From Rapana venosa (lineage: Eukaryota > Mollusca > Gastropoda > Neogastropoda > Muricidae): a stretch of DNA of 64,000 nt. A program made the position numbers and the translations under genes. The notes beneath the pieces were generated by a model. It saw only the letters and a program-made list of their open reading frames with translations, was not told the DNA's origin and did no database searches. Below are positions 1 through 11,330 of this stretch, piece by piece. Positions within the stretch are counted from its first letter, which is position 1, and each line of letters starts with the position of its first letter. The DNA lies in contig CM054154.1 in assembly GCA_028751875.1 (NCBI GenBank), positions 57,770,567 through 57,834,566 on the forward strand. The letters are read 5' to 3'.

Positions 1-1
1 A

Positions 2-2689
2 GATGAAGGCCTTGGCATCATTGAAAGAGCGAGTGGACCAACACCATGGGTGTCCCCAGTGGTCGTTGTTCCAAAACCCAAGCAACCTGGCAAAGTACGT
101 GTTTGTGTGGATATGCGAGCTGCAAATCGTGCTATTCGTCGTGAACGCCATGCAACTCCAACACTTGATGAACTGAAGACTATACTTTCAGGGCTCAAGT
201 ATTCAGCAAATTAGATCTGAACCAAGGATACAATCAGCTAGAGTTGGACGAAGAATCTCGCTATATAACGACATTTGCTACTCATCTTGGTCTCTACCGA
301 TACCGTCGTCTCTTCTTCGGAGTGAACTCAGCCAGCGAGATCTTCCAAGAATCAATTCGCCAAGCACTCTCAGGCCTCCAGGGAGTCGTCAACATCAGTG
401 ATGATATCCTGTGCTTTGGCTCATCACAGGCAGAACATGACAACAACCTACACAACTTATTCGAGAGACTCCGGTCAAAACAACTGACGCTCCATGGTGA
501 CAAGTGTGTTTTCAACAAAACATCACTTGAATTTCTTGGCATTATCTTCGGAGAAAGATGGCATCAAGCCCAGTCAAGACAAACTGAAGAACATCCTTGA
601 CCTTCCAACTCCTAAGAACGCAACAGAAGTCCGAAGCCTTCTTGGCATGATGAACTTTTGTGGTTCCATCATATTCCCAACTACGCTTCCCTGACATATG
701 ATCTGCGGCAGCTAACAAAGAAAAGCACTCCTTGGTCTTGGACATCAAAACATGATGCAGCACTGACCAAGCTGAAAACTGCTCTGAGTGAAGCAACAAC
801 TCTTGCATACTTTGATCCAAGGAAGCCCACCAACATCTACACTGACGCAAGTCCAGTGGGTATATCTGCAGTGCTTACTCAAGAAGCCGAATCATTCAAT
901 ATGCAAGCCGAGCTCTATCACCCACAGAGCAAAGATATTCTCAAACTGAGCGAGAGGCACTCGCCATTGTGTGGTCATGTGAATATTACCACATCTTCAT
1001 TTTTGGTGCTCCTTTCACGGTCCACACTGATCACAAACCCTTAGTGCCAATGTTCAATAATCCTCGAGCTCAACTATCAGCCCGTCTTGAACGTTGGATC
1101 ATGCGACTGCAACCATATGAAATAACAGTCGTCTATCGACCTGGTGCTGACAATCCTGCAGATTACCTGAGCCGCCACCCAGTCCAGCAATCTTCTAACA
1201 GAGAGCAAGAGAAGGATGCAGAGGATTATGTGCACTATGTTGTGACTACCTCAACGCCTAAAGCAATGACCATCACTGAAGTTGCTGAGGAAACAGCAAA
1301 AGATACAACACTGACTGCTGTGATCCAAGCCATGCTCACTGACAAGTGGTACAACAAAGGAGAGGAAATCAACACACAGACATTTCATAGTCTCTACCTT
1401 TGCCGTCATGAACTTTCACTGGCTCACGATTCCGGCATTATTCTGAAAGGCCATCAGATTGTCCTGCCTACATCACTTCACCAGAAAGCCGTGAATATTG
1501 CTCACACCGGTCATCAAGGTGTTGTCAAAACAATTGCACTGTTGCGTGAAAAAGTCTGGTTCAAAGGCATGCAACCTCTTGTTGAACACACAGTCAGGAA
1601 CTGTATGACTTGCCAAGTGGCAACACCCAAAACAACCCGTGAACCTCTCCAGATGTCTGAACTACCCAATGCACCATGGACCGAGCTGTCCTGTGACTTT
1701 GGACATCTTCCCAATGGAAAATATATCCTGGTTGTCACTGATGAGTACTCCAGGTACCCCATAGTGGATGTGCTGGACTCAACATCAGCAAACACCGTTA
1801 TTCCACACCTGGACAACATTTTTGCTGAGTTTGGCATTCCTGAAATCCTGAAAACTGACAATGGACCCCCCTTCAATTCTCACAAGTTTGCTCAATTCTG
1901 TGAACACATGGGCATCAAACATCGCAAAATCACCCCTCTGTGGCCCCGTGCCAACGCAGAAACCGAACGCTTCATGCGCACCATCAAAAAAGTCATCAGA
2001 TCCTCCACTTTTCCCAACTTCAAGCAGGAAATGTACAAATTTCTCCTGGACTACCGTGCTACTCCTCACAGCACCACTGGTGTTTCTCCCTGCCACTGCC
2101 TTGTTTGGTCGTACACTGAGGACGAAACTGCCCCAGCTCCCAGCACAGCGTCATGATGCTGACCACAACATGCGCAGCAGAGACACTCAAAAAAGCCAAC
2201 ATGAAACGCTACGCTGACAGTAAGGCATACATCAAACCCTCCTCCATAACCGTGGGTGATGCTGTACTCCTGAAGAATTCCCAGCCCTCCAACGCTGACA
2301 CACCTTACCAGCCAGCCCCTCTTGTGGTCATTAGCAAGAAAGGATCAATGGTTACAGCCCAGAGAGGACAACAGACTGTCACCAGAAACAGCAGTTTCTA
2401 CAAGAAGTCTCCACAACAGCCCTTTACTACTGACACCGAGACTGATCCCACTTCTGAGCTGGATGAAGATGAAGCTGAGAACACTGCACCCCAGACAGGC
2501 CCCATGCACACACCACACCCAGCAATCACTCACACAACACTCATACATCTGCGACTGAACCCAGAAGATCCAATCGCCAAATCCAACTACCCAAGAAATT
2601 TGATGATTTTGTCATGTGACAATGTTAGTTATCAAACTGAAGTGAAATATGAATTTATTAGAATATCAATGACACTTCATTATGTTTAG
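2..2689 (+). pseudogene. pol: gypsy pol: reverse transcriptase, RNase H, integrase (frameshifted)
   Basis: The polyprotein would copy element RNA into DNA and integrate it. Visible in order: RT palm with VDMRAANRAI near 110-140 and the catalytic ISDDIL at 394-411 (ISDD rather than YIDD, which I recall as normal in related invertebrate gypsy lineages). RNase H follows with YTDASPVGISAVLTQ near 838-882 and TDHKPL near 1030. The integrase has an H-x2-H/C-x2-C zinc motif (HTGHQG near 1502, NCMTC near 1600) and a DD35E triad in SCDF (~1690), KTDNGPPF (~1853) and NAETERF (~1953). A C-terminal TVGDAVLLKNS-type segment follows to the stop at 2687. The frame shifts near 195, 550, 665, 960, 2090 and 2140, yet every catalytic residue I can place is present. 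No start is called because the N-terminus is outside the window. Confidence 0.88.
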
Positions 2690-3065
2690 TTACTCACTCA
2701 GTTACTGTTAGAATCAAGAGTTCCTGTTGAACTGTTCATTCTTTTCAAACTTGCATTTATCTCCGGTATCAACACTCGGTATTTAAAAAAAAAAAAAATA
2801 TTTCATTGGTTTTCCATGTATCAATTTATAAATTTTGTGCACCAAACTTCATTTGAACAAGTAATTCAAAAGTCTACATTAACTTTGCTACCATCTTGGA
2901 GAGGAGAAGGAGGAAAGAGTTACAAGTATAGCTGATGAATTAAGAAGTTGAACAATTTATTTAGAATATCATCATCTCAGATTCAAATGTTAGTATATCA
3001 TCCATCAAATGTTATTGGAAAATTATCTGATTATCTCCGTTCAATTTTTCAACCATTTTTCATCC

Positions 3066-3079
3066 GAGGAAGGAGGTGA
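3066..3079 (+). promoter_or_regulatory. Polypurine tract (plus-strand primer site)
   Basis: GAGGAAGGAGGTGA, 13 purines in 14 bases, lies directly against the LTR start. This is where the RNase H-resistant primer for plus-strand synthesis sits in LTR retrotransposons. Confidence 0.8.
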
Positions 3080-3290
3080 TGTAGTGTTTCATAGATTAGT
3101 TTGTATTCAAGGGAAACAACTGTCACGTGGTCATTATTATTCATCTTTATGAGTTACATACCTTTTTACTGTTACTATGGTATTCGATCATCAAGCTAAC
3201 GAACGATCATTAAACTTTGGTCGCTCTATCATAACTGAGTTTGTTTACATCTATCGATGTAGCGAATGAATCGGATCACAAACACTACAA
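3080..3290 (+). repeat. 3' LTR of the gypsy element (211 bp)
   Basis: The LTR starts TGTAGTGTTT and ends AAACACTACA, a perfect 10-bp inverted terminal repeat with canonical TG...CA ends. It follows the polypurine tract without a gap. At 211 bp it is short but within the range seen for gypsy elements. No second copy of the LTR was noticed in the window. Confidence 0.88.
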
Positions 3291-3730
3291 ACATCACAAT
3301 TACCACACATACACTGGAGCCAAAACTAAACCCAGACAGATGTAAACCACTCCTCCCCACGTTTAGAAATGCACACAACAGCACACACTAGAGCAACTAT
3401 AAACCCAGGCAATTGTCCCTGCAGCTGAATATCAATAGAACACAGGCATCAGTTCACACTGGGGCAGTTAGTGCTCCAGACAGTAGGTAAGATAAGAGAG
3501 AAAGGTTGGTTCATGTTTAAAAAAAGAAGAGGAAAAAAGAGACCCTCCCTCTTAAAAGTTAGATGTAGTAGTTCTTTTCTTCCTTTTTTGTATTTGTTGG
3601 CCAATGAAGGGAGGCTTGTGAAGCTCTCACTTAAAAAAAAAGATAAAACGGGGAAAATAGAAAAGAGCCCCCACCCCCCATAAGATGGTGCTCGTGACCT
3701 GCATGCAACTGAGGCCACAAAAGAACCACA
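3291..3730 (+). repeat. Dispersed repeat, copy 1
   Basis: This segment runs from ACCACACATACACTGGAGCC to ACTGAGGCCACAAAA and recurs in the same orientation at about 28255-28747. Shared blocks include GAAATGCACACAACA, CTAGAGCAACTATAAACCC, CAGACAGTAGG and CTGCATGCAACTGAGGCC. The A-rich and purine-rich middle carries open frames that look like low-complexity shadows. No coding domain recognised. Confidence 0.75.
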
Positions 3731-3734
3731 AAAA

Positions 3735-3900
3735 AGAGGATTTTCCCCCTGGAGTTAACATCAGTGCAGACTCCACTCTCCCCAAAAGTCCTTTGGATGA
3801 GTCTTTAAACCGAGGCCCCGTTTATGAAAGCACGCAGTTCATCTTGCCCACACGTTAAAACCCGTTCCCCTTTTCGGAAGAGTAGGCCATTGTGTGCCAG
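3735..3900 (+). mobile_element. SINE-like body fragment
   Basis: The stretch from about 3755 (ctggagttaacatcagtg) through CCAAAAGTCCTTTGGATGAG to TAAACCGAGGCCCCG matches, with substitutions, the minus strand of 27716-27875, which carries a tRNA-like box B. The CCTTTGGATGAG...TAAACCGAGG core resembles the central part of SINEs I recall from gastropod genomes. No tRNA-like head is seen here, so it is a fragment. The following 145 bases to 4045 hold nothing I recognise. Confidence 0.5.
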
Positions 3901-4044
3901 TGAGAATGGATGACAAATTTACATACACAATAAACCTTGTAAGATAAATCATACTTTTTATGCCAATGACTCTCAGTTTCAACACAGTGCTACTCTCAAA
4001 AGCCTGCTTTATGTCTTGACAAATATGTCCTACTGTCTTCATTA

Positions 4045-4370
4045 AATCCAAAACTAGGTGATTCAGAACATGTTGAAACTGAAAGCAGAAGCCATGCTCA
4101 TAGTGACCAAACATAAGTTCTCCTCAGTAACAATAACTGTAGTAGAATTCGTCAATACATCAGTTCCTCTGTCCAGCTCTGTGAGGTATCTAGGTATTGT
4201 TGTTGACAACACTTTCCATACAAAACTTCATTACCCAGACCTGGCAGTCCTGCTATTATCAGTTACGAGTATAAAGGCAATAGTTGTAAGAACCTGTCTA
4301 CTGATGTAACATCCAAACTTGTTAAATCTCTTTTTTTTAAAGTTTTACACTATTGTGATTCTATTCTATT
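4045..4370 (+). pseudogene. Jockey-like LINE RT fragment
   Basis: The frame from 4058 reads LKAEAMLIVTKHKFSS, NTSVPLSSSVRYLG and VVDNTF, then NLSTDVTSKLVKSL in another frame. This matches the post-catalytic (thumb) part of the minus-strand Jockey-like LINE at 42.3-43.5 kb (LNADKAEAMLVGTKHK, NTSVPLSTAVKYLG, KYLSTDSTAKLV). Only about 110 codons remain. The catalytic YADD lies upstream of the fragment and is absent. Confidence 0.75.
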
Positions 4371-4375
4371 GTGAA

Positions 4376-4648
4376 CACAAGACCAACAACTATGTGAAAG
4401 AAGAAATCAAAAAGCGTGTGGGCCCCCAAGAACCTCTGCTCTCCACCATAAAGAGGAGACAACTGATGTGGTTTGGTCACACCACTAGACACAACACCTT
4501 AGCAAAAACCATCCTGCAGGGAACAGTTGAAGGCAAGAAAAGAAGAGGCCGCCAAAAGAAATCATGGGTTGACAGCATCAAAGAATGGACCGCCCAACCC
4601 CTGCAACACCTTCTACTAGCCACACAGGATCGTGAAGCATGGAAATAG
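4376..4648 (+). pseudogene. RTE-like LINE ORF2 C-terminus fragment
   Basis: The frame reads KTNNYVKEEIKKRVGPQEPL, RRQLMWFGHTTRH, LAKTILQGTVEG, RRGRQKKSW and IKEWT, ending at a stop near 4646. This is the conserved tail of a LINE family with RTE-like EN and RT; a related tail is at 38.5-38.9 kb on the minus strand. The fragment sits directly after the Jockey-like scrap and before family A, so three LINE pieces abut within 650 bases. Clade is assigned from memory of related proteins. Confidence 0.75.
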
Positions 4649-4805
4649 GCCTACTGCAGGTGCTCACAAGCCTCTTGCCCAGTGCAACAGGCATGAGCTG
4701 GCAGTTGATGTTGAGCACGTGAAAAACACAGTGGCACAGCGTGTTGACATAGTTGAGAATGAGCCTGTGTCATGTTGGAAAGAAAGTGTGTTGTCAGTCG
4801 ATGAT

Positions 4806-4961
4806 GGAATGTGTGAGAATGAAGGTGTGTTGCCAATCACTGGTGGAATGTGTGAGAATGAAGGTGTGTTGCCAATCACTGGTGGAATGTGTGAGAATGA
4901 AGGTGTGTTGTCAGTTGATGATGGAATGAATGAGAATAAAGGTGTGTCAGCTGTTGATAAA
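4806..4961 (+). repeat. 39-bp in-frame tandem repeat (4 units)
   Basis: Units start at 4806, 4845, 4884 and 4923, exactly 39 bases apart, each opening with GGAATG. Translated from 4632 they give a 13-residue repeat, GMCENEGVLPITG in the purest form; the first and last units are more diverged (SVDD linker, GMNENKGVSAVD). The array lies upstream of the endonuclease domain in the same direction as the LINE. Confidence 0.88.
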
Positions 4962-4984
4962 AGTGATCATATGAGTGCTGATGA

Positions 4985-6007
4985 TTTAGTTGAGTCCTTA
5001 ATGGATACAATTGATTGCAATGTATTTTCCTGGTTATGATGTCTACTGTAAACCTGCCATTAAATTTTCTAAGTATGGAAGATGTTCTGGTGGCATAGTG
5101 CGCTTAATAAAAAGTTGTTTTGCTTTATATGTGAAGATGGTTGATACACAATATGCCAATAGATGTGTTTTTCACATTGATAAACCGTTGTTTGGGACTC
5201 TGAAAGATGTATTTTATGTTTGTACATATGTTTCCGCCTGAGGGTCTCCTTTCTATGTACATTTTGATCTTGACAATAGAATCCACATATTTGAAGAATG
5301 TTGAACTGATATTTTGTTACAAAAGGATGTATATGTGATTCTTTGTGGTGACTTAAATGGCAGAACATCGAACATTTCTTTCAATTCTTCTGATAATTTA
5401 TATTTAGATATGCAGTATAAAAGCCAGTCTCTTAGTGCTAGTCGTTGTTCAGAGGATGCTGCTTGAACGCATATGGAAAATGCACTGAATATGTGTACTA
5501 GCTTTAGATTTGAATATTCTAAATGGCGTATGTAATGGCGATCTTGAAGGTCGCTACACATATATCTCTGATTTTGGAAGCAGTGTAAATGAATATTTTA
5601 TATTATCGAGTGAACTTCTTTCTCTTGTGTTTGACACTTGTAAAATGTGCATTGTTGAACGAATTGATCATACGCCATTAACATTAAATGTAGCTTTTCC
5701 AAATGAAAATATATATTATGAGGATGCGGAAGCCAACGATCAAATGTTGGAGAAATTAGTGTGGAATAATGAAAATGCTGGACTATTTAGCGAGATTCTA
5801 GATGCAGAACAGTCTCAAACAAGAATTAGTAATGCTATTGATCTAATTGACCTTGATGTAAACCTTGCATCTGAGGTATTTAATGAATGTTTGCGACAAT
5901 GTGCAGAGAGTATGAAGAAGTGTGTACCTGTTCAGAGTAATAATAGTAAGCGACCAAGTGACTGGTTTGATCAGGAATGTAAAACTAATAGAAAAAATGT
6001 TAAGTAA
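4985..6007 (+). pseudogene. Family A ORF2: APE endonuclease domain and linker
   Basis: The domain would nick target DNA to prime reverse transcription. Recognisable pieces in shifting frames: FPGYDVYCKPAIKF and CSGGIVRLIKS (5030-5110), CGDLNGRTS (near 5346, the GDxN block), YISDFGSSVNEYFILSSEL (5560-5620), and RIDHTPL (near 5660, corresponding to the SDH block). The linker after it contains SDWFDQECK (5955-5985), which has a counterpart, SEWFDGEC, in the 53.9-kb copy. At least four frame changes or stops interrupt it. Confidence 0.78.
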
Positions 6008-7290
6008 ATATCGCAAAACCAAAAATGTAAAAGATCGTCATGAATATAGAAAATGTAGACGTGAATATAAAAATTGTTTGAGAGAAAGCGAAAGCAATAC
6101 AATCAGGAACTATTATCTAGTCTTGTCAATATAATACAAGATCAAAAAGAATTTTGGAATAAAGTTAAGAAAGCTTCTTTAAAAAGAAAACATCCTAAAA
6201 GTGAAATAAGTCTTGATGTTTGGTTTCACCATTTTCAAACCCTTCTGGAAAAAGAAATAACTAACAAAAACATGCACATGGATATTGAAGATAATAAGGA
6301 CGATGGCTATATCAATCGCCTAATTTCTAAAGAAGAAGTTCTTTATGCACTGAGGAAACTGAAATCAAGTAAGGCCCCTGGGCCTGATGGCATTATTAGT
6401 GAACTATGCAAGAATTCAAATAATCAGGTTGTACAGTTTTTTGTAACATTTTTCAATGCTTTATTTGATAGGGGTATCTATCCAAAGAGCTGGACTGAAT
6501 CTATTGTTTTACCATTGTTTAAAAAGGGCGATGTCAATAATCCGAATAATTATAGGGGTATTTCTCTCAGTAACATAAGTAGCAAGCTATTTAGTACTAT
6601 CATTAACAAAAGAATACAGGAGTGGGTAGAATGTCATAATGTCACCGGTGACCATCAGGCTGGTTTTAAGAAAGGTTATTCCACTACTGACCATATGTTT
6701 GCGCTTCTTGCCTTAGTTCAAAAACAATTTTCTTTGAATCAAAAGCTCTATGTAGCTTTCATTGATTTTGAAAAAGCTTTCGATACTGTAAATAGACATC
6801 TGTTGTGGTCTATACTGTTGAAAAATGGAGTAAAAGGTACATTATATAAATGTATTCATATCATGTATGATACTGTGAAAGTTAGAGTTCGAAGTGGTGC
6901 ACAACTAACAGATTGTATAAACTACTTCTGGAGTAAAACAAGGTGATGTATGTAGCCCTGTGTTGTTTTCTCTTTTCATCAATGAACTAGCTGCGGAAGT
7001 TTTTTGCAAATGGAAGACATGGCGCTACAATTTCTTATGAGGATTTAGAATTGTTTATTCTTTTGTTGGCAGATGATATCGTATTGTTATCTGAAACTGT
7101 TATCGGTTTACAGACACAACTGAATAACTTGCAGCATGCTGCTACTTCTCTTCAGCTTAAAGTAAATATGACTAAAAGTAATATCATTGTGTTTAGGAAG
7201 GGGGGACATTTAAGTGCGAGAGAAAGATGGCTGTATGATAATACTATAAATGCCATTGTCAATGTTACAAGTATTTAGGAATATATTTTA
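6008..7290 (+). pseudogene. Family A ORF2: reverse transcriptase domain
   Basis: The longest open stretch (6074-6946, 290 codons) covers the fingers and palm: SKAPGPDGI (~6370), PLFKKGDVNNPNNYRGISLS (~6515), GDHQAGFKKGYSTTDH (~6645), and AFIDFEKAFDTV (~6757) with the first catalytic Asp. After a frameshift near 6940, the template-grip block GDVCSPVLFSLFINELA follows. The catalytic block LLADDIVLLS is at 7063-7092 and the thumb start KVNMTKSNIIVFRKGGH at 7162-7212. All catalytic aspartates are present but split across frames. Confidence 0.85.
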
Positions 7291-7299
7291 GTACACGTT

Positions 7300-8250
7300 A
7301 AGTTTTGTTCTGCGTGTAAAGATCTTGCAGTAAGGCAAAACATGCATTAATATGTATTATGAGAAGACTCTTTTCTTTACAAAGTACGTCTCTAAAGTTG
7401 TTCCTTAATTTATTTGATGCGTAGGTACATCCAATTGCACAGTATGGTTCTGAACTATGGGGGTTAAGTAATGCAGGTAGTCCTTGGAGTCCTTGCACCT
7501 GTATGCTTTAAAGACGTGTTTATGTGTTGATAGGCAAACTCCTAATGATTTTGTGTATGGTGAGACTAATAGATACCCAATTTACATAAATTCTGCTGAG
7601 CAAACCATACGTTATTGGCTTAGAATTTTGCAAATGGAGGAAACAAGAATTCCTTTTAAGGCTTACATAATGTTTTATGAATTAGATAGTAGAGGAAAGA
7701 ACAACTGGGTTACTGATGTACGTGTCTGTCTATGTAAACATGGCTTTGGTTATGTGTGGGTAAATCAAGGTGTTGGTAGAATAAATGTATTTATTAAAGT
7801 TTTCCGTCAACGTTTAATTGATAACAGACGGCAAGACTGGGATGATCACATTCAAACTAGTGAATGATTCAGCCTGTATAGAACATTTTCCAGTTCACAT
7901 GAACTGAAATTATATTTGACACTTGGTATGGATTTACACTTTAAATATATTATGACCAGATTTAGATTAGGTGTGTCTGATTTGGTCACACATCACTTTA
8001 AGATACAGGGGAATTTAATGATAATGATTTGATTTGTCCTTTAAAGTAGAATAGAAAAAGAAGATGAAGTACACTTTTTTGCAAATGCTATCCTGTTTAT
8101 CAAGATTTTAGGAAAGTTATATATTGCCAAAATATTTTTTTTTCACCCCTTTGTCTTTCAAACAAAAAGTTTCCCTCATGTCACTTTTAGACAAAAAGGG
8201 ACGTAAAAAGAAGTTTTTCTCTTTTTCCTGTTTTAAAACCCTTTCCCAAG
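7300..8250 (+). pseudogene. Family A ORF2: C-terminal domain
   Basis: After KYLGIYFS (7270-7295) the frame breaks; 7484-7867 then gives LYALKTCLCV, TPNDFVYGETNRYPIYIN, YWLRILQMEETR, GFGYVWVNQGV and VFRQRLIDNRRQDWDDHIQT. This is typical of the long, poorly characterised C-terminal region of this LINE type. Further homology (LYLTLGMDLHFKYIMTRFRL, 7910-7960) continues with stops. A cysteine-bearing end would be expected after DDLICPL near 8030. Sequence becomes homopolymer-rich from about 8130. Confidence 0.72.
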
Positions 8251-8426
8251 TTAAAGAAAACGCCCGTCTGGGCCCGGGGCGGTTCTTTTTAAATTCTATA
8301 AGAATCAATGTGTTTAAATTTGCTTTTTTAGGGTTTTTTCATGTTATATGTTTTTGTTCACTTTCCCCTTCATAAAGGGGGCCATGGCCTTTAAGGGTTT
8401 AAACTACCCGAATCCAAAATCTTTTT

Positions 8427-8510
8427 TTTTTTCTAGCTGATGTTGTTGTTCGAACTAACTCTCTCTCTCCTCTCTTCTCTCTCTCTCTCTCTCCCCGGGG
8501 AAAGGAAGGG
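8427..8510 (+). repeat. Satellite fragment at a LINE 3' junction
   Basis: TTTTTTCTAGCTGATGTTGTTGTTCGAACT followed by a (TC)-rich run matches the satellite monomer of 28.7-62 kb (TTTTCTAGCTGAAGTTGTTG then CTTTCTGAACTCTCTC). It directly follows the end of LINE family A copy 1. Confidence 0.7.
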
Positions 8511-10300
8511 AAAGGTGCGTAAAAACTTTTGCTTGCTTAGGTGGGGAAAATTTTGACAGATTGAAACCTGTTTTCTTGAAAGTTTTTCCCATGGTGGTTT
8601 TATGTGGTGTTTAAGTGTAAAATGAAGGTGTAAAAAAAGCCCCAAAAAAAAGGTTTAAGGGGCTGTGGTGAAATTTAACAGTTTTTAAAAAACACATGGA
8701 AGAAAAAAGGGAAATTTAAAATTTCCCATTACGTTACATTTTACGTTACTTTGGGGCTCATTTTCTAAATTTCCCTTTGGCTTTAAACCCAAAAAAATGG
8801 AGTGCAATTTTCACGGCATCTTTCAGCTTTCCCCCCAAAAAATATCAAATTTTTTATTTTTTTTTATTTTTAGGGTTGGGGCCCCTTTTCCCTCCCCCCC
8901 CAAATGAGGGTTGCTACTTATTTTGGGAAATTTAGTTCATGTTTCCCCCTTGTTTTGTAAACAAAGCCTACGTCACCCGGGGCCACAAAAATTAAGGGCG
9001 GGGGAGTGCTTCATACCCCCCTAAAGGGAAAATTTTTCCCAAATGATTGATTTGGGGGTTAGCACAAATGCACCCCAGGGCTTTGTTCTCCATTCAAACG
9101 GGAATAAAAACAGAAATTGAAAAAAAAAAAAGTTCCATTCCCTTTGGGAAAACCCGCTTTTGGACGCTTTTGCTAGAAGTAGTTAAAGGGTGGAAGGGAA
9201 ATGGCGGGCCAATGCGAGGAGTTTTCGGGGAAAAAATAAAAAGGAGGGAAAAATAAACCAGTTTGTTTGAAAAAAATTTAAAGGGGGAAAAGAAAACAAC
9301 CCCCAAAAAAGGACCTCAAAACCTTCCAATCCCCAAGTTAATAAATTTTGTAAAAGGGGAAAGGGGAAAGGGGTTTGAATCCCCACCACCCAAAACAAAA
9401 GGGGACTACGGGGAAAACCAAATTTAATTAAATTTCCAAAAACCCCCCCCCCAACCCCCCCTTTCCCCGTTAAAAACCCATTCCAGCGGGCTCCTGGGCC
9501 AATTCACCCAAAAATGGGGGGGCCCCCCTAAAGGATGGAAACCTGGGAAGTGCCCAGAGTTCTCAAGACTTTAACGACAAAGTGGCAAAAAAAGTTCATC
9601 TGACCTCACCTCACGACAGGGGAGAGAGGGGAAAACTTAAAATTCAGATCAAGGCAAACCCGCATATATATACAAGGGCAAGCTGCAAGTGAGAAAAAAA
9701 CAGCAAACCCCAAACCCCAGGGACAATAGGGGAAAGGGCGTTTCATTCCCCAAGTATAAAAGAAGTAAAGGGGAATCAGGCCCAAACTTCCCCAGGAAAT
9801 TCTAGAAGAAACGCAAAGACTCAAGAGGTTTCCCAAAACCCAAACACGGGCACTAAAAAACAACTTCAACCGGGGGATACAGAAGACTATCAGGGGGAAA
9901 AACCAAAGGAATATTCATTGCAAACAATATTTTGCCAGAAGAGAAAAGGGCCCCATGGAATAGTTTTTAAATGCACCAAGGCACCCCCTCCATAAAAGCG
10001 GGAAAGATTCTAAAAGGTGAGGAAAAACACCGGGGTTACCACCCCTGATGCAACCAACTATGGGCAGGGGATTTGGAGATTATGGAAGAAAAGGAGGAAT
10101 GCACAAAATGGAATTGGACAGACATCCCAGAGAAAGACTTTCCCCTTTTTTCCCAAATTGTCCCAAGGCACCCCCCAAAAACAGTGAGGGGATGAAACGC
10201 CAGCACCTCCAAGACGCAGAGATCTGCGGGAAAAGAGGATCGCCCTGGGGGAAAGGGGGAAAACTACCCCAACCCAAAACACTTAAAAAGCATGCGTCCC
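8511..10300. other. Unassigned homopolymer-rich sequence
   Basis: The stretch is packed with runs of 4-9 identical bases (gggg, aaaa, cccc, tttt). Open frames in it are short, compositionally biased and unlike any family I know. I see no gene, RNA or repeat that I can support; it may be element sequence corrupted beyond recognition. Confidence 0.5.
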
Positions 10301-11330
10301 AGAAGTAAAAAAGGGGAAAAAACCCACAGACCTGCAGAGAAGAGAGACCCTGGGGAACCGCACTTCATTCCCCGGGGGGAAAGAAAAAACCTTTGGGTTG
10401 GGTTTAAGATAAAAAGTGCACAAGCGTAAATACCGCCAGAAAGGGAAAACTGATCGTCCCAATCTGACTCTGCTGACCAGGCTAAAAAAGATAAAAGTGA
10501 AGTGTTCCGGGTTTGTGATGACAAAAACCAGAAAAGTGACAGTAAACCATTTATTAGGGGGAAAGTGACATAAAAGGGATGACAACAGGGTGACTTTTTT
10601 TCAGGTGATACAATTGTTTTGGGAAACAGGAAAAAAATTTGAAAAACCTCACAATGAAAATATGACGGGGGAAAGAAACACGTAAGTCGGGCCCATCCTG
10701 TTTAAAAATTTGGCCCAAAGCATACAGAACATTGCAGGGGTTTAACACAGTAATGAGAAGAAACCCAAGCCCAAAAGCCCTCAGGACAGAGGAGGGGGAT
10801 AACAAAAAGGGACATGTGAAAGAAAACCCCAGCCCAAAAAGAAAACAGAAGACGGGAGACAAGACGGGAAACTGTTGGGGACTGGACAAAAGCGGAGCAG
10901 GTGTCCAACAATAGACCGGGTTCCCAAGAAGTGCCCCCCCGGGGTACAAAACAGGGAAGCCGGGTTTGGTGGGGCAGAACCAAAGACCCCCACAGCCCAG
11001 AGCAGCATTTTAGTTTCCTTTGGGTTAAAAGCCATCCCCGGGGACCGAACAATTTAAAGATAGATCTCTGTTTTCCCAAAAAACTCATGCTATTGGGGGA
11101 GGCAGATACCACTAAAATAGGGATTTTGGGCCAGGCCACAGAAACCAAACAAGCAATGGTGTTTGCACAGAAAAAATTTTAAAATCACATGCAAAAATGG
11201 CAATCACAGGCAACAAGCCCAAAAATTTCTGCAGAGAAAGTTGTAAAAAAGGGTTAAAAATAAGTTGCAAATAAATGTTGTACAAATTTTGTAGAAAGTT
11301 GCAAGAAAAATTTCCTTTCAATGTAAATGG
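10301..11330 (+). pseudogene. Possible LINE ORF1 (RRM-type, corrupted)
   Basis: From about 10900 the translation offers SSILVSFGLKA, then KKLMLLGEADTTKIGILGQA and TETKQAMVFAQK, and DGKIL-like codons near 11175. This order resembles the end of an L1-type ORF1 RRM and its C-terminal domain (PRPIIVKF ... DLT ... A...K ... FA...GKI). A clearer relative is at 51071-51770. It could be ORF1 of the family A copy whose ORF2 follows at 12.3 kb. The match is weak because the region is full of homopolymer runs. Confidence 0.35.

Larger units (their letters stand above)
1..3290 (+). mobile_element. Ty3/gypsy-like LTR retrotransposon, 3' part
   Basis: This is the 3' part of an LTR retrotransposon that enters from the left edge. 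The order RT, RNase H, zinc-binding integrase, DDE integrase, basic tail, polypurine tract, LTR is the Ty3/gypsy order; copia elements place integrase before RT. The gag region, protease and 5' LTR would lie upstream of the window, so a target-site duplication cannot be tested. About 390 bases between the end of the reading frame (2689) and the polypurine tract hold no recognisable gene. Confidence 0.9.
4651..8426 (+). mobile_element. LINE family A, copy 1 (5' truncated or diverged)
   Basis: This is a non-LTR retrotransposon with an APE-type endonuclease, reverse transcriptase and a long C-terminal domain. Homologous copies lie at about 10.3-16.15, 32.96-35.45 and 50.64-56.70 kb. It starts after the RTE-like scrap, contains a 39-bp tandem array at 4806-4961, and ends near 8426 where satellite begins. 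The last ~300 bases (8130-8426) are homopolymer-rich; the end (GGCCATGGCCTTTAAGG...) looks like a corrupted version of the 3' ends at 16.1 and 35.4 kb. I leave the clade open. Confidence 0.8.

Noticed and set aside
394..411. ISDD instead of YxDD as an inactivating RT mutation
   Set aside because: As I recall, the same NISDDI block is standard in related invertebrate gypsy elements, so it is a lineage feature.
10554..11148. Long minus-strand frames of 130-148 codons
   Set aside because: Phe/Ser/Pro-rich readings of a purine-rich, homopolymer-corrupted block; no domain, and the opposite strand gives weak LINE ORF1 similarity instead.
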